From: Dehalococcoidia bacterium
Lineage (GTDB): Bacteria > Chloroflexota > Dehalococcoidia > Bin125
Assembly (NCBI GenBank): GCA_022822855.1
Contig: JAJDYG010000023.1
Location: 1-46,622 of the forward strand
Direction of reading: 5' to 3'
Length of the DNA: 46,622 nt
Positions within the stretch are counted from its first letter, which is position 1. The number at the start of each line of letters is the position of its first letter. Shown here one piece after another: positions 25,993 to 34,283 of this stretch. The notes beneath the pieces were generated by a model. That model searched no databases and was not told the origin of the DNA. It was given only the letters and a program-made list of their open reading frames with translations. The translations under genes were made by a program, and so were the position numbers.

Positions 25993-26477
25993 CACTGCGT
26001 GCCGCACGCAACACCCCACCACGCTCGAACTCACGTTCATGTACCATCGACCGCAACCAGCCGCGCGCCCGCTATCGAGGATCAGCCATGCCTACTCGCC
26101 GTTTTTTCTGGCCGGAAAAAGTTGCCGAGATCCCCGGATCTCAGGCCCCCGAATCCGCTCCGTCGATGTTCAGCCGACCTGAACTGGGCTGAACCACGCT
26201 GAACATGGCTGAACGAACCTGAACACCCTGAACACACGAACTCCCGCAAAACACTGGAGATCGTCGTTTTCTGGCCGGGAGAAAAATTTCCGCCTGAACA
26301 TCCGAACATCCCCGGTCCAGGCCTCCACGCGACGGCCGAAGAAACCCGAAAAAACCTGAAAGAAACTGAACTTGCCTGAACGACCGACACCCGCGATCCC
26401 GCAGCCGAAGCTGCCCGCAGAAAGCGGTAGCATGGTGCTCTATCGGGCGGAGTCCGCAGACCGAGGGAGGGGGCAAC
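25993..26477. other. Noncoding element X: 10-bp-phased CTGAA arrays
   Basis: No credible gene lies here. In order: a near-palindrome TTTTTTCTGGCCGGAAAAA (26102-26120); a perfect hairpin GAGATCC-CC-GGATCTC (26127-26142); an array in which GAAC begins at 26181, 26191, 26201, 26211 and 26221, then 26230 and 26238; the motif AAACACTGGAGATCGT; a second TTTTCTGGCCGGGAGAAAA; GAAC at 26296 and 26304; and a second array with GAA at 26338, 26348, 26358, 26368 and 26378. The 10-bp spacing would put every unit on one face of the helix. A -10-like TAGCAT (26428-26433) for the GNAT gene follows about 45 bases later. Element Y at 46071 is related. Confidence 0.75.
26428..26433 (+). promoter_or_regulatory. 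Candidate -10 for GNAT-dodecin-hpnCDE
   Basis: TAGCAT lies 44 bases before the ATG of the GNAT gene and just after the second phased array of element X. No good -35 is seen, which would suit an activated promoter. The assignment is tentative. Confidence 0.35.
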
Positions 26478-27161
26478 ATGACGACGACCCAGAGCTCGAA
26501 TGCCGACATTGAGATGCGTCAGCTACCCCTCGATTTCCGCCACGGCGGACATACGATCCGTCTCCGACACCTGGCCAGCGACGACGGCAATGCGCTGCTC
26601 GAGTTCGGCCGCCGACAGCCCAATGAGGACCTGCTCTTCCAGGAGCGCGACATCACCAACGTCGCCGACATCGGCGACTGGATCCACGAGAGCGAAGCTG
26701 GTCGGATTCGCTCCGTCGTCGCGGAAGAGAATCAGCAGATCATCGGTTACGCGACGATCGAGCGGGGACGGTTGCGCTGGACCCGGCACGTGGCCGAAAT
26801 CCGTGTGATGGTCGATGTCAGCGCCCGCCGGCTCGGTCTGGGCCATATCCTCCTCGGACTCGCCTTCGAAAGCGCGTTGACCGACGATGTCGCCAAGATC
26901 ATCGCCCAGATGACGCCCGACCAGGTCGGCGCGCGCAAGATCTTCGAGCGCCTCGGCTTCGTCGAGGACGCCGTGCTGACGCGGCACGTAGCCTCCTCCG
27001 ACGGTGAGCTGCACGACTTGGTCGTGATGCGATTCGACACAAAGCAGCGGCTGATCTGCGAGGAATGCGGACAGCCGGTCCTGACGCTGATCCCAATGCA
27101 GGGCAAACAGCTCTGCTGGGCCTGCTACGAGATCCTTGATCACGAACTCGGAGCGGGATAG
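26478..27161 (+). CDS. GNAT acetyltransferase with C-terminal zinc ribbon
   Basis: A 227-residue protein with a GNAT fold (about 20-185): VAEIRVMVDVSARRLGLGHILLGLAFESAL holds the acetyl-CoA-binding RxxGxG/A-type loop in the form RRLGLGH, and KIFERLGFVEDAVLTRHV is the usual end of the fold. A short C-terminal zinc ribbon follows with C194-x2-C197 and C213-x2-C216 (ICEECGQPV...LCWACYE). The fusion suggests a protein or RNA partner recruited by the ribbon. GGGAGGGGG precedes the ATG. It begins a co-directional run with dodecin and hpnC/D/E, directly after element X. The acetylation target is unknown. Confidence 0.85.
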   Translation: MTTTQSSNADIEMRQLPLDFRHGGHTIRLRHLASDDGNALLEFGRRQPNEDLLFQERDITNVADIGDWIHESEAGRIRSVVAEENQQIIGYATIERGRLRWTRHVAEIRVMVDVSARRLGLGHILLGLAFESALTDDVAKIIAQMTPDQVGARKIFERLGFVEDAVLTRHVASSDGELHDLVVMRFDTKQRLICEECGQPVLTLIPMQGKQLCWACYEILDHELGAG

Positions 27162-27189
27162 CCAGAGGTAGAAGCAACTGGAGGACGAC

Positions 27190-27429
27190 ATGGCGGAACA
27201 TCGAGACCACACCTACAAGATCATCGAACTCGTCGGCTCCTCGCCGGACGGCGTGGACCAGGCGATCCGCAATGCCATCGAGCGGGCTGGAGAGACGCTC
27301 AAGAACCTCGACTGGTTCGAGGTCCGCGAAATCCGCGGACCGATTCAGGACGGTCAGATCGGCTGGTTCCAGGTCAAGCTCGGCGTCGGTTTCCGCATCC
27401 TCGACCCGGCCGACCTCGAAAACGACTAG
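27190..27429 (+). CDS. Dodecin family flavin-binding protein
   Basis: A 79-residue dodecin, a small protein that forms hollow dodecamers storing riboflavin, FMN or FAD. YKIIELVGSSPDGVDQAIRNAIERAGETLKNLDWFEVREIRGPI and GWFQVKLGVGFRI match the beta-alpha-beta-beta fold; the Trp in LDWFEV is at the position of the flavin-stacking Trp. GGAGG lies at ideal spacing. It lies between the GNAT gene and hpnC (25 bases after, 28 bases before), perhaps buffering FAD for the flavoenzyme HpnE; that link is inference. Confidence 0.92.
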   Translation: MAEHRDHTYKIIELVGSSPDGVDQAIRNAIERAGETLKNLDWFEVREIRGPIQDGQIGWFQVKLGVGFRILDPADLEND

Positions 27430-27453
27430 GAAGCACACGGGCCTCGATCGCCG

Positions 27454-28374
27454 ATGAGCACGATCACCCCGGGCAGCGCGTTCGCCGGCGACTCGGCCGA
27501 CGCACTGAGCTGGTGCCGGCGCTACACGCGGAAGCACGGCGAGAACTTCACCGTCGTGAGCTGGTTCCTGCCGCGCGAGCTGCGAGCGCCGATGTTCGCC
27601 GTCTACGCATTCTGCCGCTTCACCGACAACCTCGGGGACGATCCCGACGCCGAGCCGCAAGAGCGGCTCGAGCGGCTCGATACCTGGCAGGCGGACCTCG
27701 AGAGAACCTTTGACGGCTCTCAGCCTCAACACCCAATCAACGTCGCCTTGCAACACGTGGCCGAAACCAAGCCGCTGCGCGCAGACCCGTTTCGGCGGCT
27801 GATCGAAGCCAATCGCCTCGACCAGCGCAAGTCGCGCTACGAGAGCTTCCAGGACGTACTCAAGTACTGCGACCTCTCGGCGAATCCGGTCGGTGAGATG
27901 GTGCTGGCGCTGTGGGACATTGACACGCGGACCGACGAGGGCCGCTACCGGCGCGACCTGTCGGACGCGACATGCACGGCGCTGCAGATCGCCAATCATT
28001 GGCAGGACGTGCGCCGCGACTACCTCGACGCTGGGCGGCTCTACCTCCCGCTTGACGAGATTCAGGGTTTCGGCCTCTCGGAGGAAGAGATCGCCGAGGC
28101 CATCCAACGACGAAGCTGCCCGGACGCCTTTCGCACGCTGATGCGCTTCCAGGTCGACCGCGCGGAGGTCTGGTTCCGAAAGGGCGAGCGGCTGATCGAC
28201 GAGGTGCCGCCCGAGCTGGCGATCGATCTGCGTCTCTTCACCGATGGCGGCCGAGCCGTGCTCAAGGCGATCGAGCGCCAGAACTACGACACCCTGACCC
28301 GACGGCCGAGGGTCGGCAAGGGCACTCGCGCCTGGCTGGCCCTGCGCGCAGCCATCCAACTCAAACTAACCTGA
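27454..28374 (+). CDS. hpnC: Hydroxysqualene synthase HpnC
   Basis: A 306-residue squalene/phytoene synthase-fold enzyme. GENFTVVSWFLPRELRAPMFAVYAFCRFTDNLGDDPD is the HpnC type of first Asp-rich motif (Asp58, Asp62-63), and ANHWQDVRRDYLDAGRLYLP is the second. In the HpnCDE route HpnD makes presqualene diphosphate, HpnC converts it to hydroxysqualene and HpnE reduces that to squalene. The HpnC/HpnD order and the following hpnD and hpnE support the call. It ends seven bases before hpnD. Confidence 0.92.
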   Translation: MSTITPGSAFAGDSADALSWCRRYTRKHGENFTVVSWFLPRELRAPMFAVYAFCRFTDNLGDDPDAEPQERLERLDTWQADLERTFDGSQPQHPINVALQHVAETKPLRADPFRRLIEANRLDQRKSRYESFQDVLKYCDLSANPVGEMVLALWDIDTRTDEGRYRRDLSDATCTALQIANHWQDVRRDYLDAGRLYLPLDEIQGFGLSEEEIAEAIQRRSCPDAFRTLMRFQVDRAEVWFRKGERLIDEVPPELAIDLRLFTDGGRAVLKAIERQNYDTLTRRPRVGKGTRAWLALRAAIQLKLT

Positions 28375-28381
28375 CGCCACC

Positions 28382-29287
28382 ATGCAACGACGTCTCGATC
28401 CCCAGGTCGCCGACGCCTACCACGAGTGCCAGGCGTTCACTCGCCATCGCGCGACCAACTTCTACATCGCCTTCTCCGCGCTGCCGCGACTCAAGCGTCA
28501 GGCGATCTACGCCGCCTACGCCTACGCCGGAACCGTCGACGACGCCGTCGACGACGCCGGCACCCAGGAAGAGCGCACGGCGGCCTTGCATCAGGCTCAC
28601 GAACTGCTGCACGCCGCCTACAACGGCGGCACGGCCGATCCCGCCTGGTTGACCGCAGGTCTGGCCGACGCCGTCGACCGCTACGACATCCCGCGCGACC
28701 ACTTCGAGGAGCTCGTGCTGGGCATGGAGCACGATCTCACCTACACGCGCTACGAGACCTGGGCCGACCTGGAGGAGTATTGCTACCGCGCCGCTTCGGT
28801 GATCGGCCTGGTCTGCATCTGCATCTTCGGCTACGACCGCTCGCAAACCCAGCTCGCGATCAACTCAGCCGTCGCCATGGGCAAGGCGCTGCAAATCACG
28901 AACATCATGCGCGACGTCAAGGAAGACGCCGAGCGCGGCCGCATCTACATCGCCCAGGAAGATCTGGCATTGCACGGCCTCACAGACGCCGACATCCTCG
29001 GCAACGTCTACAACGAGCCGTTCCGCAATCTGATGGCCGACTACGCCCAGCGCGCCTACGCCTTCTATCGCGAGGGCAACCGGCTCATCCCATTGCTCAA
29101 CGGACCCCGCAGCCGCGCCTGCTGCAACGGGCTGCAGGGCGTCTACCGGATGATCCTCGACGCCATCGTCGAGCGTGAGTACGACGTCTACAGCCAGCGC
29201 GTCTCGCCGTCCAGGGCGGGACGCGTGGTCCGCATGCTGGAACTCTGGCTGATGGGCGCGATGCCCAACTTCGCCCGCATTGGCTGA
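28382..29287 (+). CDS. hpnD: Presqualene diphosphate synthase HpnD
   Basis: A 301-residue squalene/phytoene synthase-fold enzyme that joins two farnesyl diphosphates to presqualene diphosphate. First motif: YAYAGTVDDAVDD (Asp53-54, Asp57-58); second: NIMRDVKEDAERGRIYI. The LVLGMEHDLTYTRYETWADLEEYCYRAASVIGLVCICIFGY block is characteristic of HpnD and CrtB relatives. A role in carotenoid synthesis is a formal alternative, but the HpnC and HpnE neighbours and shc make hopanoids far more likely. It overlaps the TTG start of hpnE or lies just before a GTG start. Confidence 0.93.
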   Translation: MQRRLDPQVADAYHECQAFTRHRATNFYIAFSALPRLKRQAIYAAYAYAGTVDDAVDDAGTQEERTAALHQAHELLHAAYNGGTADPAWLTAGLADAVDRYDIPRDHFEELVLGMEHDLTYTRYETWADLEEYCYRAASVIGLVCICIFGYDRSQTQLAINSAVAMGKALQITNIMRDVKEDAERGRIYIAQEDLALHGLTDADILGNVYNEPFRNLMADYAQRAYAFYREGNRLIPLLNGPRSRACCNGLQGVYRMILDAIVEREYDVYSQRVSPSRAGRVVRMLELWLMGAMPNFARIG

Positions 29288-30701
29288 AGCAACCGTGAGC
29301 GACTACGGCGCCGAAACTCCGATCGCGGTGATTGGCGGCGGGCTGGCGGGCCTGAGCGCAGCGCTGGATCTGATCGACGCGGGCAAGGACGTGCTGCTGC
29401 TCGAACGCCGCCCCTTCGCCGGCGGCAAGGCCTGGTCGTTCGACGACCCAAACCACGACGTTGTGCTCGACAACGGGCAGCACGTTACGATGCGCTGCTG
29501 CACCGAGTTCCAGTCCTTTCTCGAACGCATCGGATGCCCGGACATCGTTCGCTACCAGGAGCGCCTGGAAGTCGCAGTGATCGATCCGGACTCACGCGGG
29601 CATCACGTCAGCCTGATCTCGTCCGAGCAACCGCGCAGTCTCGCTCGGCTCGGGTTGCAGCTCCTGCCGGCTCCGCTGCACATGCTTCCCTCAATCGTCA
29701 CCTATGAACATCTCAGCATGGGCGAGAAGACCCGCCTGGCGCTAGCGTTCGAGCCGATCCGGCGAATGAGCGAGTTGGAGCGGCTGGCGCTGGATCGGCA
29801 GTCGTTCGAGACCTGGCTGTTGAACCACCACCAGACCTCGCGCGTGATTGAGCGATTCTGGGACCTGATCATCCTGCCGACCTGCAACGACCGTTGCCGC
29901 GACGTGTCCGCGACCCAGGCGATCCAGGTCTTCCAGGAGGGGTTCAGCGTCGACCCGCGGGCAGCCGATATCGGCCTGTTCACACGCGGACTGGGGCAGG
30001 TCGCGGAGGCTGCGCTGGCGAGACTCCGCGAACGCGGAGCACAGATCGAACTCAATGCCAGCGTGAGCGGCATCGTCACCCGCGGCGGAGAGGCTGCGGC
30101 CGTTCGTTACGGTCGCGGCGAGCAGGCCGATGTCAGCGCGGTGATACTCGCGCTGCCGCCGAGGACGGCATTTGAACTGGTACCGGCCGCCTGGCGACGG
30201 CGAGAGCCGTTCTGGCGCTTGAGCCAGCATGAGGTCAGCCCGATCATCAACGTTCACATGAAGTGGGACCGGCAAGTGATGCGCCGCGATTTTGTCGCCG
30301 TGCTCGATCCGGACGCCCAGTTCATCTTCCACCGCTCGCAGATTCATGGCTGGCAGACTCCGCCGCACTGGATCTCCGTCTCCCTGAGCGGCGCCCACGA
30401 CCTGGTTGACCGGCCGCAACGGGAGATCGTCGAACGCGCCGAGCGCGCCGTCCGCCGAGCGCTGCGCCGAACGGCGGGAGCGCAACTGCTCGCGACACGC
30501 GTGGTCAAGGAGTCGGAAGCGACGTTCCGGCCCAAGCCCGGGATCAACGCGCATCGGGTCGGACCGCGGACGTCGATCGGCAATCTCCTCCTGGCCGGGG
30601 CCTGGACAGCGACCGGCTGGCCGGCGACGATGGAATCCGCCGTCCGCAGCGGCCGCGCCGCTGCTCAGGCGTTGCTGGAAGGGCAGGCTCAAGCGACATG
30701 A
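29280..30701 (+). CDS. hpnE: Hydroxysqualene dehydroxylase HpnE
   Basis: A 473-residue FAD-dependent amine-oxidase-fold enzyme that removes the hydroxyl of hydroxysqualene to give squalene. The Rossmann motif IAVIGGGLAGLSAALDLIDAGKDVLLLERRPFAGGKAWSF is intact, NGQHVTMRCCTEFQSFLERIG is HpnE-like and GNLLLAGAWTATGWPATMESAVRSGRAAAQ is the C-terminal FAD-binding segment. Start is TTG at 29280, overlapping hpnD by eight bases, or GTG at 29295; the second gives a tighter N-terminus. It overlaps ridA by four bases (ATGA), so hpnC-hpnD-hpnE-ridA look like one operon. Confidence 0.93.
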   Translation: MAEATVSDYGAETPIAVIGGGLAGLSAALDLIDAGKDVLLLERRPFAGGKAWSFDDPNHDVVLDNGQHVTMRCCTEFQSFLERIGCPDIVRYQERLEVAVIDPDSRGHHVSLISSEQPRSLARLGLQLLPAPLHMLPSIVTYEHLSMGEKTRLALAFEPIRRMSELERLALDRQSFETWLLNHHQTSRVIERFWDLIILPTCNDRCRDVSATQAIQVFQEGFSVDPRAADIGLFTRGLGQVAEAALARLRERGAQIELNASVSGIVTRGGEAAAVRYGRGEQADVSAVILALPPRTAFELVPAAWRRREPFWRLSQHEVSPIINVHMKWDRQVMRRDFVAVLDPDAQFIFHRSQIHGWQTPPHWISVSLSGAHDLVDRPQREIVERAERAVRRALRRTAGAQLLATRVVKESEATFRPKPGINAHRVGPRTSIGNLLLAGAWTATGWPATMESAVRSGRAAAQALLEGQAQAT

Positions 30702-31105
30702 CCGACAGACTACGGACACACTCGAATCCGGACTTTGAAGCCCGCTTCGCCTATTGCCGCGCGCTACGGGTCGGCAATCTGATCCACGTCAGCGGGACGG
30801 CAGCGGTCGAGGACGACGGCAGCGTCACGCCGGGCGGCGCCGGGCCGCAAACAGCCCGCTGCCTGGCGATCATCAAGGCGGCCGTGGAGGATCTCGGCGG
30901 TTCGCTGGCAGATGTCGTCCGTCTTCGCATGTACATCACCGACATCAGCCAAACCGACTCGATGGGCGATCATCTACGCGCTGCGTTTGCCGATGCTCCA
31001 CCGACCTCGACCCTGGTCGAGGTCAGTGGGCTCGTCGATCCTGAAATGATTATCGAGATTGAGGCCGAAGCGATCATCGACTCCGAGATTGTCGAAGAGG
31101 CTTGA
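30698..31105 (+). CDS. ridA: RidA/YjgF family protein
   Basis: A 135-residue RidA-like protein, a family of trimeric enamine/imine deaminases. [12 protein letters not shown], the Arg-containing [14 protein letters not shown] and [12 protein letters not shown] with EIEAEAII cover the conserved core; the Arg that binds the carboxylate in RidA proteins is present. It is translationally coupled to hpnE. A role in hopanoid synthesis is not known, so this may only be an operon neighbour. Its 3' end overlaps the convergent GGQ gene by 32 bases. Confidence 0.9.
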   Translation: MTDRLRTHSNPDFEARFAYCRALRVGNLIHVSGTAAVEDDGSVTPGGAGPQTARCLAIIKAAVEDLGGSLADVVRLRMYITDISQTDSMGDHLRAAFADAPPTSTLVEVSGLVDPEMIIEIEAEAIIDSEIVEEA

Positions 31106-31613
31106 TCCCGTGCCGCTCGCGGATCGCGTTGGCGGCCGCCCACAGATGCGGCTCGGAGGCGAACAGCTTCGTCAACTGGTTCGAGGAACAGCCGAGCCGC
31201 GACGCGCAGTCGGCGGTCGATCCGCGGACGGCTTCGAACAGGTCGAGCAACGGCCCTACGCCGGTCCAGAACTCGCGATGCTTCGGACCAACGCGCCCCT
31301 TGCGCGGAGCCTCGGTCTGGACAGAGCGGGGCAGCACCCGCTGTAGCTCCAGCGGCGGATGGTACATGTCGAGCTGGACCTCCCCCCGAACCTCGAGCGC
31401 AATGCTGCGGCGCAGCCGGGACAGAGCCGTGGCCCGATTCTGATGCTGTGAGCGGCGTTCGGAGGCAAAGCCGACCACACCAGTCGGTTCGTGGGTCAGG
31501 CGGACGGCGGAGTCGGTCTTGTTGCGGTGCTGCCCACCAGGTCCGGAGACGCGAAACCGCTCGAATGTGCACTGCGCCAGCAGTTCGTCGTCGGACAGGG
31601 CCAGCCAGTTCAC
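31074..31613 (-). CDS. GGQ-domain release-factor-like protein with extra C-terminal region
   Basis: A 179-residue protein with a class I release-factor catalytic domain ([26 protein letters not shown] intact; [19 protein letters not shown]). Stop-codon-recognition domains are absent, so it resembles stalled-ribosome rescue hydrolases such as ArfB/YaeJ. A C-terminal section of about 70 residues ([33 protein letters not shown]) looks helical and HTH-like and differs from the plain basic tail of ArfB, though the end is basic (RQSRSR). I chose GTG at 31613, ten bases after the upstream stop; ATG at 31655 would overlap that gene by 32 bases. Probably co-transcribed with the permease. Confidence 0.85.
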   Translation of the reverse strand: MNWLALSDDELLAQCTFERFRVSGPGGQHRNKTDSAVRLTHEPTGVVGFASERRSQHQNRATALSRLRRSIALEVRGEVQLDMYHPPLELQRVLPRSVQTEAPRKGRVGPKHREFWTGVGPLLDLFEAVRGSTADCASRLGCSSNQLTKLFASEPHLWAAANAIRERHGIKPLRQSRSR

Positions 31614-31623
31614 GGGCGTTCGC

Positions 31624-33381
31624 TCAGAGGTCGACCGTGGCGGGCGGCGGGGCAAGGTCCGATGACTTCGAGATTTCGAAGCTGATGTAGTGCCAGTCGG
31701 AAATCGTCGTGTGGTTCACGTGCGATGCCATCTCGTTCAACAACACCAGACCCAGGTCGCGCAGCTCGTCGCTTTCTGCCTGCACGAGGTCGGGCGGTAG
31801 GTCGGGCATCTCTACGTCGCGGGCTTCGGAGCGATCGGTCACCATCACTTCGACGACACTGTCGTCGGGCGACAGCTCGATTCGCAGGGTTCGGTCGGCA
31901 TCGCCCTGCTCTGACAGGTGGGTAAAGACTTCCTCGAGGCACAGCTCGAGTTGGTTTGCGGCGCGGACCTGCAGGCGCATCGACTCGGCCGCTTGTTGGG
32001 CGAACTTCAGCAGGCCGGGCAGTTCTTCCGCGTCCGCCTGCCCGCGCCAGCGGAAGCGCTTGCGCGGTGTGATTCGGAACAGTGCCGTGAGCAGCACCGC
32101 CAGCACCGACGAGGCGGAGATCGAGTTGCCGGCGATCGGCTCGAGGGCCTGGGGGATCTTGTCAATGAAGAACAGACCGTTCTGCGCGGCGAAGCCGCCC
32201 CAGAACGCGACGCCGATGATCAAGGTCGTGCGACCGTTGATCCCGCCGGAGACCGCCAACTGCAGTCCCATGACGAAAAGCAGCAGCATGGTCACGAATG
32301 TCACGGCGCCGATCGCGGCCAGGGGCAGGTCCAGGACGAACCCGGTCAACACGGGGAAGAAGGCCATCACGACCATCAACGCCCCGCCGTAGAGCGCGAC
32401 CCAGCGAGAACCGACGCCGATGACGGGGATCATGCCCGTCGGCGAGGAATATGTGGTGTTTGGGGTCGTACACATGATTCCGGCGAGCGCATTGCCGACC
32501 GCGTCGGCGTTCAGCGAGCCGCGCACAGACTCGTAGTCGATCCGGCGGAAATCGCGCTGTGACACCCGCTGCACGGCGATCGCGTCACCCACGGTTTCAA
32601 ACGTGCCGGCCAGGGTCGCGATGACAAATGCGCCGAGCACGGCGAAGGCCTCGCCGGTCAGCGGGAAGGTGGGCGTCTCCCACTCGCCGATGGGAAAGCC
32701 CACGATTGCCGCTTCGCTGGTCTGGGTGAAGTGCCAGTCTCCGGTTGCGAGGGCGGTCAGCGAGCCAGCGGCCAGGCCCAGGATCGGCGACCAGAGGCGA
32801 TAGCGCGGCGGAGCCCAGACGATCATCGCGATCATGACGATGGCGGAGACGGCGCCGATCAGCAGGAACTCCGATGACCCCTCCTTGCCCTCTACGAACG
32901 TACCCTGCCACTGATCGAGTGCGATCGGCACCACGAGTACGGCGACCGACATGACCACGACTCCGCCCACCGTGGGCGTGAAGATGGTGCGCAGGACGCG
33001 GAAGTAGTGGGCTATCAGCCACTCGGTCGGCGCGGCGATCAGCGCCAGGGCGGCGACGAAGCCGATCCCTGCCAGCTCGATCGCGTCCATGGTTGCGGCG
33101 AAGAACGCGCCGGAGGTGCCCATGAACAACATAAAGCCCGAGCCGACGCGGCCAAGCCGCATCGCCTGGATCGCGGTCGAGAGACCGGCGGTGAGCAACG
33201 TGGCGGAGACGAGGAAGGCGGCCTGCTCGGTGGTGACGATGTCCAGCGAGCGCATCAAGATCGGGAGGAAGATCGCCCCCGAGATCACGAACAGGGCGTT
33301 CTGCAGACCCAGTCCCGCCGTGATGAGCAGCGGCGGGCGCTCGTTGACGGCGTAACGGAGGGTTGGTCCGCGCTCTCGCAT
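31624..33381 (-). CDS. NCS2 purine/uracil permease fused to an RsbW-like ATPase domain
   Basis: A 585-residue fusion. Residues about 10-440 are a nucleobase-cation symporter-2 (uracil/xanthine) permease with many membrane helices; [14 protein letters not shown] and [18 protein letters not shown] match the substrate-binding helices of UraA/UapA-type carriers. After a short basic linker ([13 protein letters not shown]) a cytoplasmic domain (about 460-575) resembles GHKL anti-sigma-factor kinases: [19 protein letters not shown] at the N-box position and [18 protein letters not shown] at the G2 position. The N-box Asn appears replaced, so ATP binding is doubtful. The -10-like TAGACT (33396-33391) is only nine bases before the ATG. 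Confidence 0.85.
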   Translation of the reverse strand: MRERGPTLRYAVNERPPLLITAGLGLQNALFVISGAIFLPILMRSLDIVTTEQAAFLVSATLLTAGLSTAIQAMRLGRVGSGFMLFMGTSGAFFAATMDAIELAGIGFVAALALIAAPTEWLIAHYFRVLRTIFTPTVGGVVVMSVAVLVVPIALDQWQGTFVEGKEGSSEFLLIGAVSAIVMIAMIVWAPPRYRLWSPILGLAAGSLTALATGDWHFTQTSEAAIVGFPIGEWETPTFPLTGEAFAVLGAFVIATLAGTFETVGDAIAVQRVSQRDFRRIDYESVRGSLNADAVGNALAGIMCTTPNTTYSSPTGMIPVIGVGSRWVALYGGALMVVMAFFPVLTGFVLDLPLAAIGAVTFVTMLLLFVMGLQLAVSGGINGRTTLIIGVAFWGGFAAQNGLFFIDKIPQALEPIAGNSISASSVLAVLLTALFRITPRKRFRWRGQADAEELPGLLKFAQQAAESMRLQVRAANQLELCLEEVFTHLSEQGDADRTLRIELSPDDSVVEVMVTDRSEARDVEMPDLPPDLVQAESDELRDLGLVLLNEMASHVNHTTISDWHYISFEISKSSDLAPPPATVDL

Positions 33382-33390
33382 GGCGCGCGT

Positions 33391-33396
33391 AGTCTA
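33391..33396 (-). promoter_or_regulatory. Candidate -10 for the permease fusion gene
   Basis: TAGACT on the minus strand ends nine bases before the ATG at 33381, with no room for a Shine-Dalgarno. A near-leaderless message is possible. On the plus strand the same bases precede the alpha/beta hydrolase gene. Confidence 0.35.
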
Positions 33397-33449
33397 TAAG
33401 GAACACCGATGCGTCACTGACTGAAACAAGACTGAACCAAGGGGTTCCA

Positions 33450-34283
33450 ATGGCAAACGGGCAGACAGCCAGGGTCAACGGACTCGACCTTCACTACATC
33501 GATCACGGGGGCGACGCAGCGGTCGCGGCGGTAGCGCTGCACGGCTTCGCGCTCAACTGCCACTCGTTCGATGAGGTTGCGCCGGCCCTTTCGAGCCAAC
33601 TGCACTGGTACGCGCTGGACCAGCGCGGGCACGGCCACTCCGACCGCGCGGCCGAGCTGCGCGATTACTCGCGCGACCACATGGCCGCGGATATTCGCGA
33701 GTTCATTGCGACGCAGGGGCTTGATCGTCCGGTGGTGCTGGGGCACTCGATGGGCGGCATGAACGCGATGACGTTCGCTGCAGAGAACCCTGACCTGCTG
33801 CGCGCGCTGGTGCTGATCGACGTCGGTCCCGGCGTCAGCGTCGACGGCGTGCAGCAGGTTCGCCAGTTCGTTGCCGGTCCGTATGAGCTCGAGTCGCTGG
33901 ACGCGTGGGTCGAGATGACCCATCAGTACTATCCGTTCCGCTCGAAGGAAGGGATCCGCAAACGGCTCGAAGTGTCCTTGCGAGAGACACCCGAGGGCAA
34001 GATGGCCAAGATGTTCGACGAGCGTTTCCGAGAGGCCGACTTCCGCGGCGTCGCCGACGCGCGGGCGGGCATCTGGGAGACGGCGCAGGCGCTGACCGTG
34101 CCGACCCTGCTCTTGCACGGCGAGAAGAGCCCGGTGCTCAAACGCGAGCAGGCGGAGGAGTTCGCCGACAAGGTTTCGGTCGTGCGACTGGTGACGATCG
34201 CGGAGGCGGGTCACTCGGTCGCGGGAGATCAGCCGGTGGCATTCGTCGAAGCCGTGCGCGACTTCCTCAGCGATGTCCTCTAG
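33450..34283 (+). CDS. Alpha/beta hydrolase
   Basis: A 277-residue alpha/beta-hydrolase. HGFALNCHSFDEV is the oxyanion HG segment, LDQRGHGHSD the usual second block, and VVLGHSMGGMNA the nucleophile elbow with Ser in GHSMG. The acid lies in the LLLHGEKSPVLKREQAEEF region and the His in AEAGHSVAGDQP. Length and cap size are normal. Substrates could be esters, lactones or C-C bonds. AAGGGG precedes the ATG. It overlaps the following membrane-protein gene by 11 bases and is divergent from the permease. Confidence 0.92.
   Translation: MANGQTARVNGLDLHYIDHGGDAAVAAVALHGFALNCHSFDEVAPALSSQLHWYALDQRGHGHSDRAAELRDYSRDHMAADIREFIATQGLDRPVVLGHSMGGMNAMTFAAENPDLLRALVLIDVGPGVSVDGVQQVRQFVAGPYELESLDAWVEMTHQYYPFRSKEGIRKRLEVSLRETPEGKMAKMFDERFREADFRGVADARAGIWETAQALTVPTLLLHGEKSPVLKREQAEEFADKVSVVRLVTIAEAGHSVAGDQPVAFVEAVRDFLSDVL

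Noticed and set aside
26088..26192. A 34-codon frame in element X starting after GAGGAT
   Set aside because: Its 3' part runs through the palindrome and into the phased array, element Y has no matching frame, and no homologue is known to me.
26175..26240. CRISPR-like array in element X
   Set aside because: Repeat core is about 6 bases with 10-bp period; there are no 25-40-bp repeats and spacers, and no cas genes.
33416..33440. Two ACTGAA(A/C)CAAG units before the alpha/beta hydrolase as another phased array
   Set aside because: Only two units with an 11-base step; too short to distinguish from chance.
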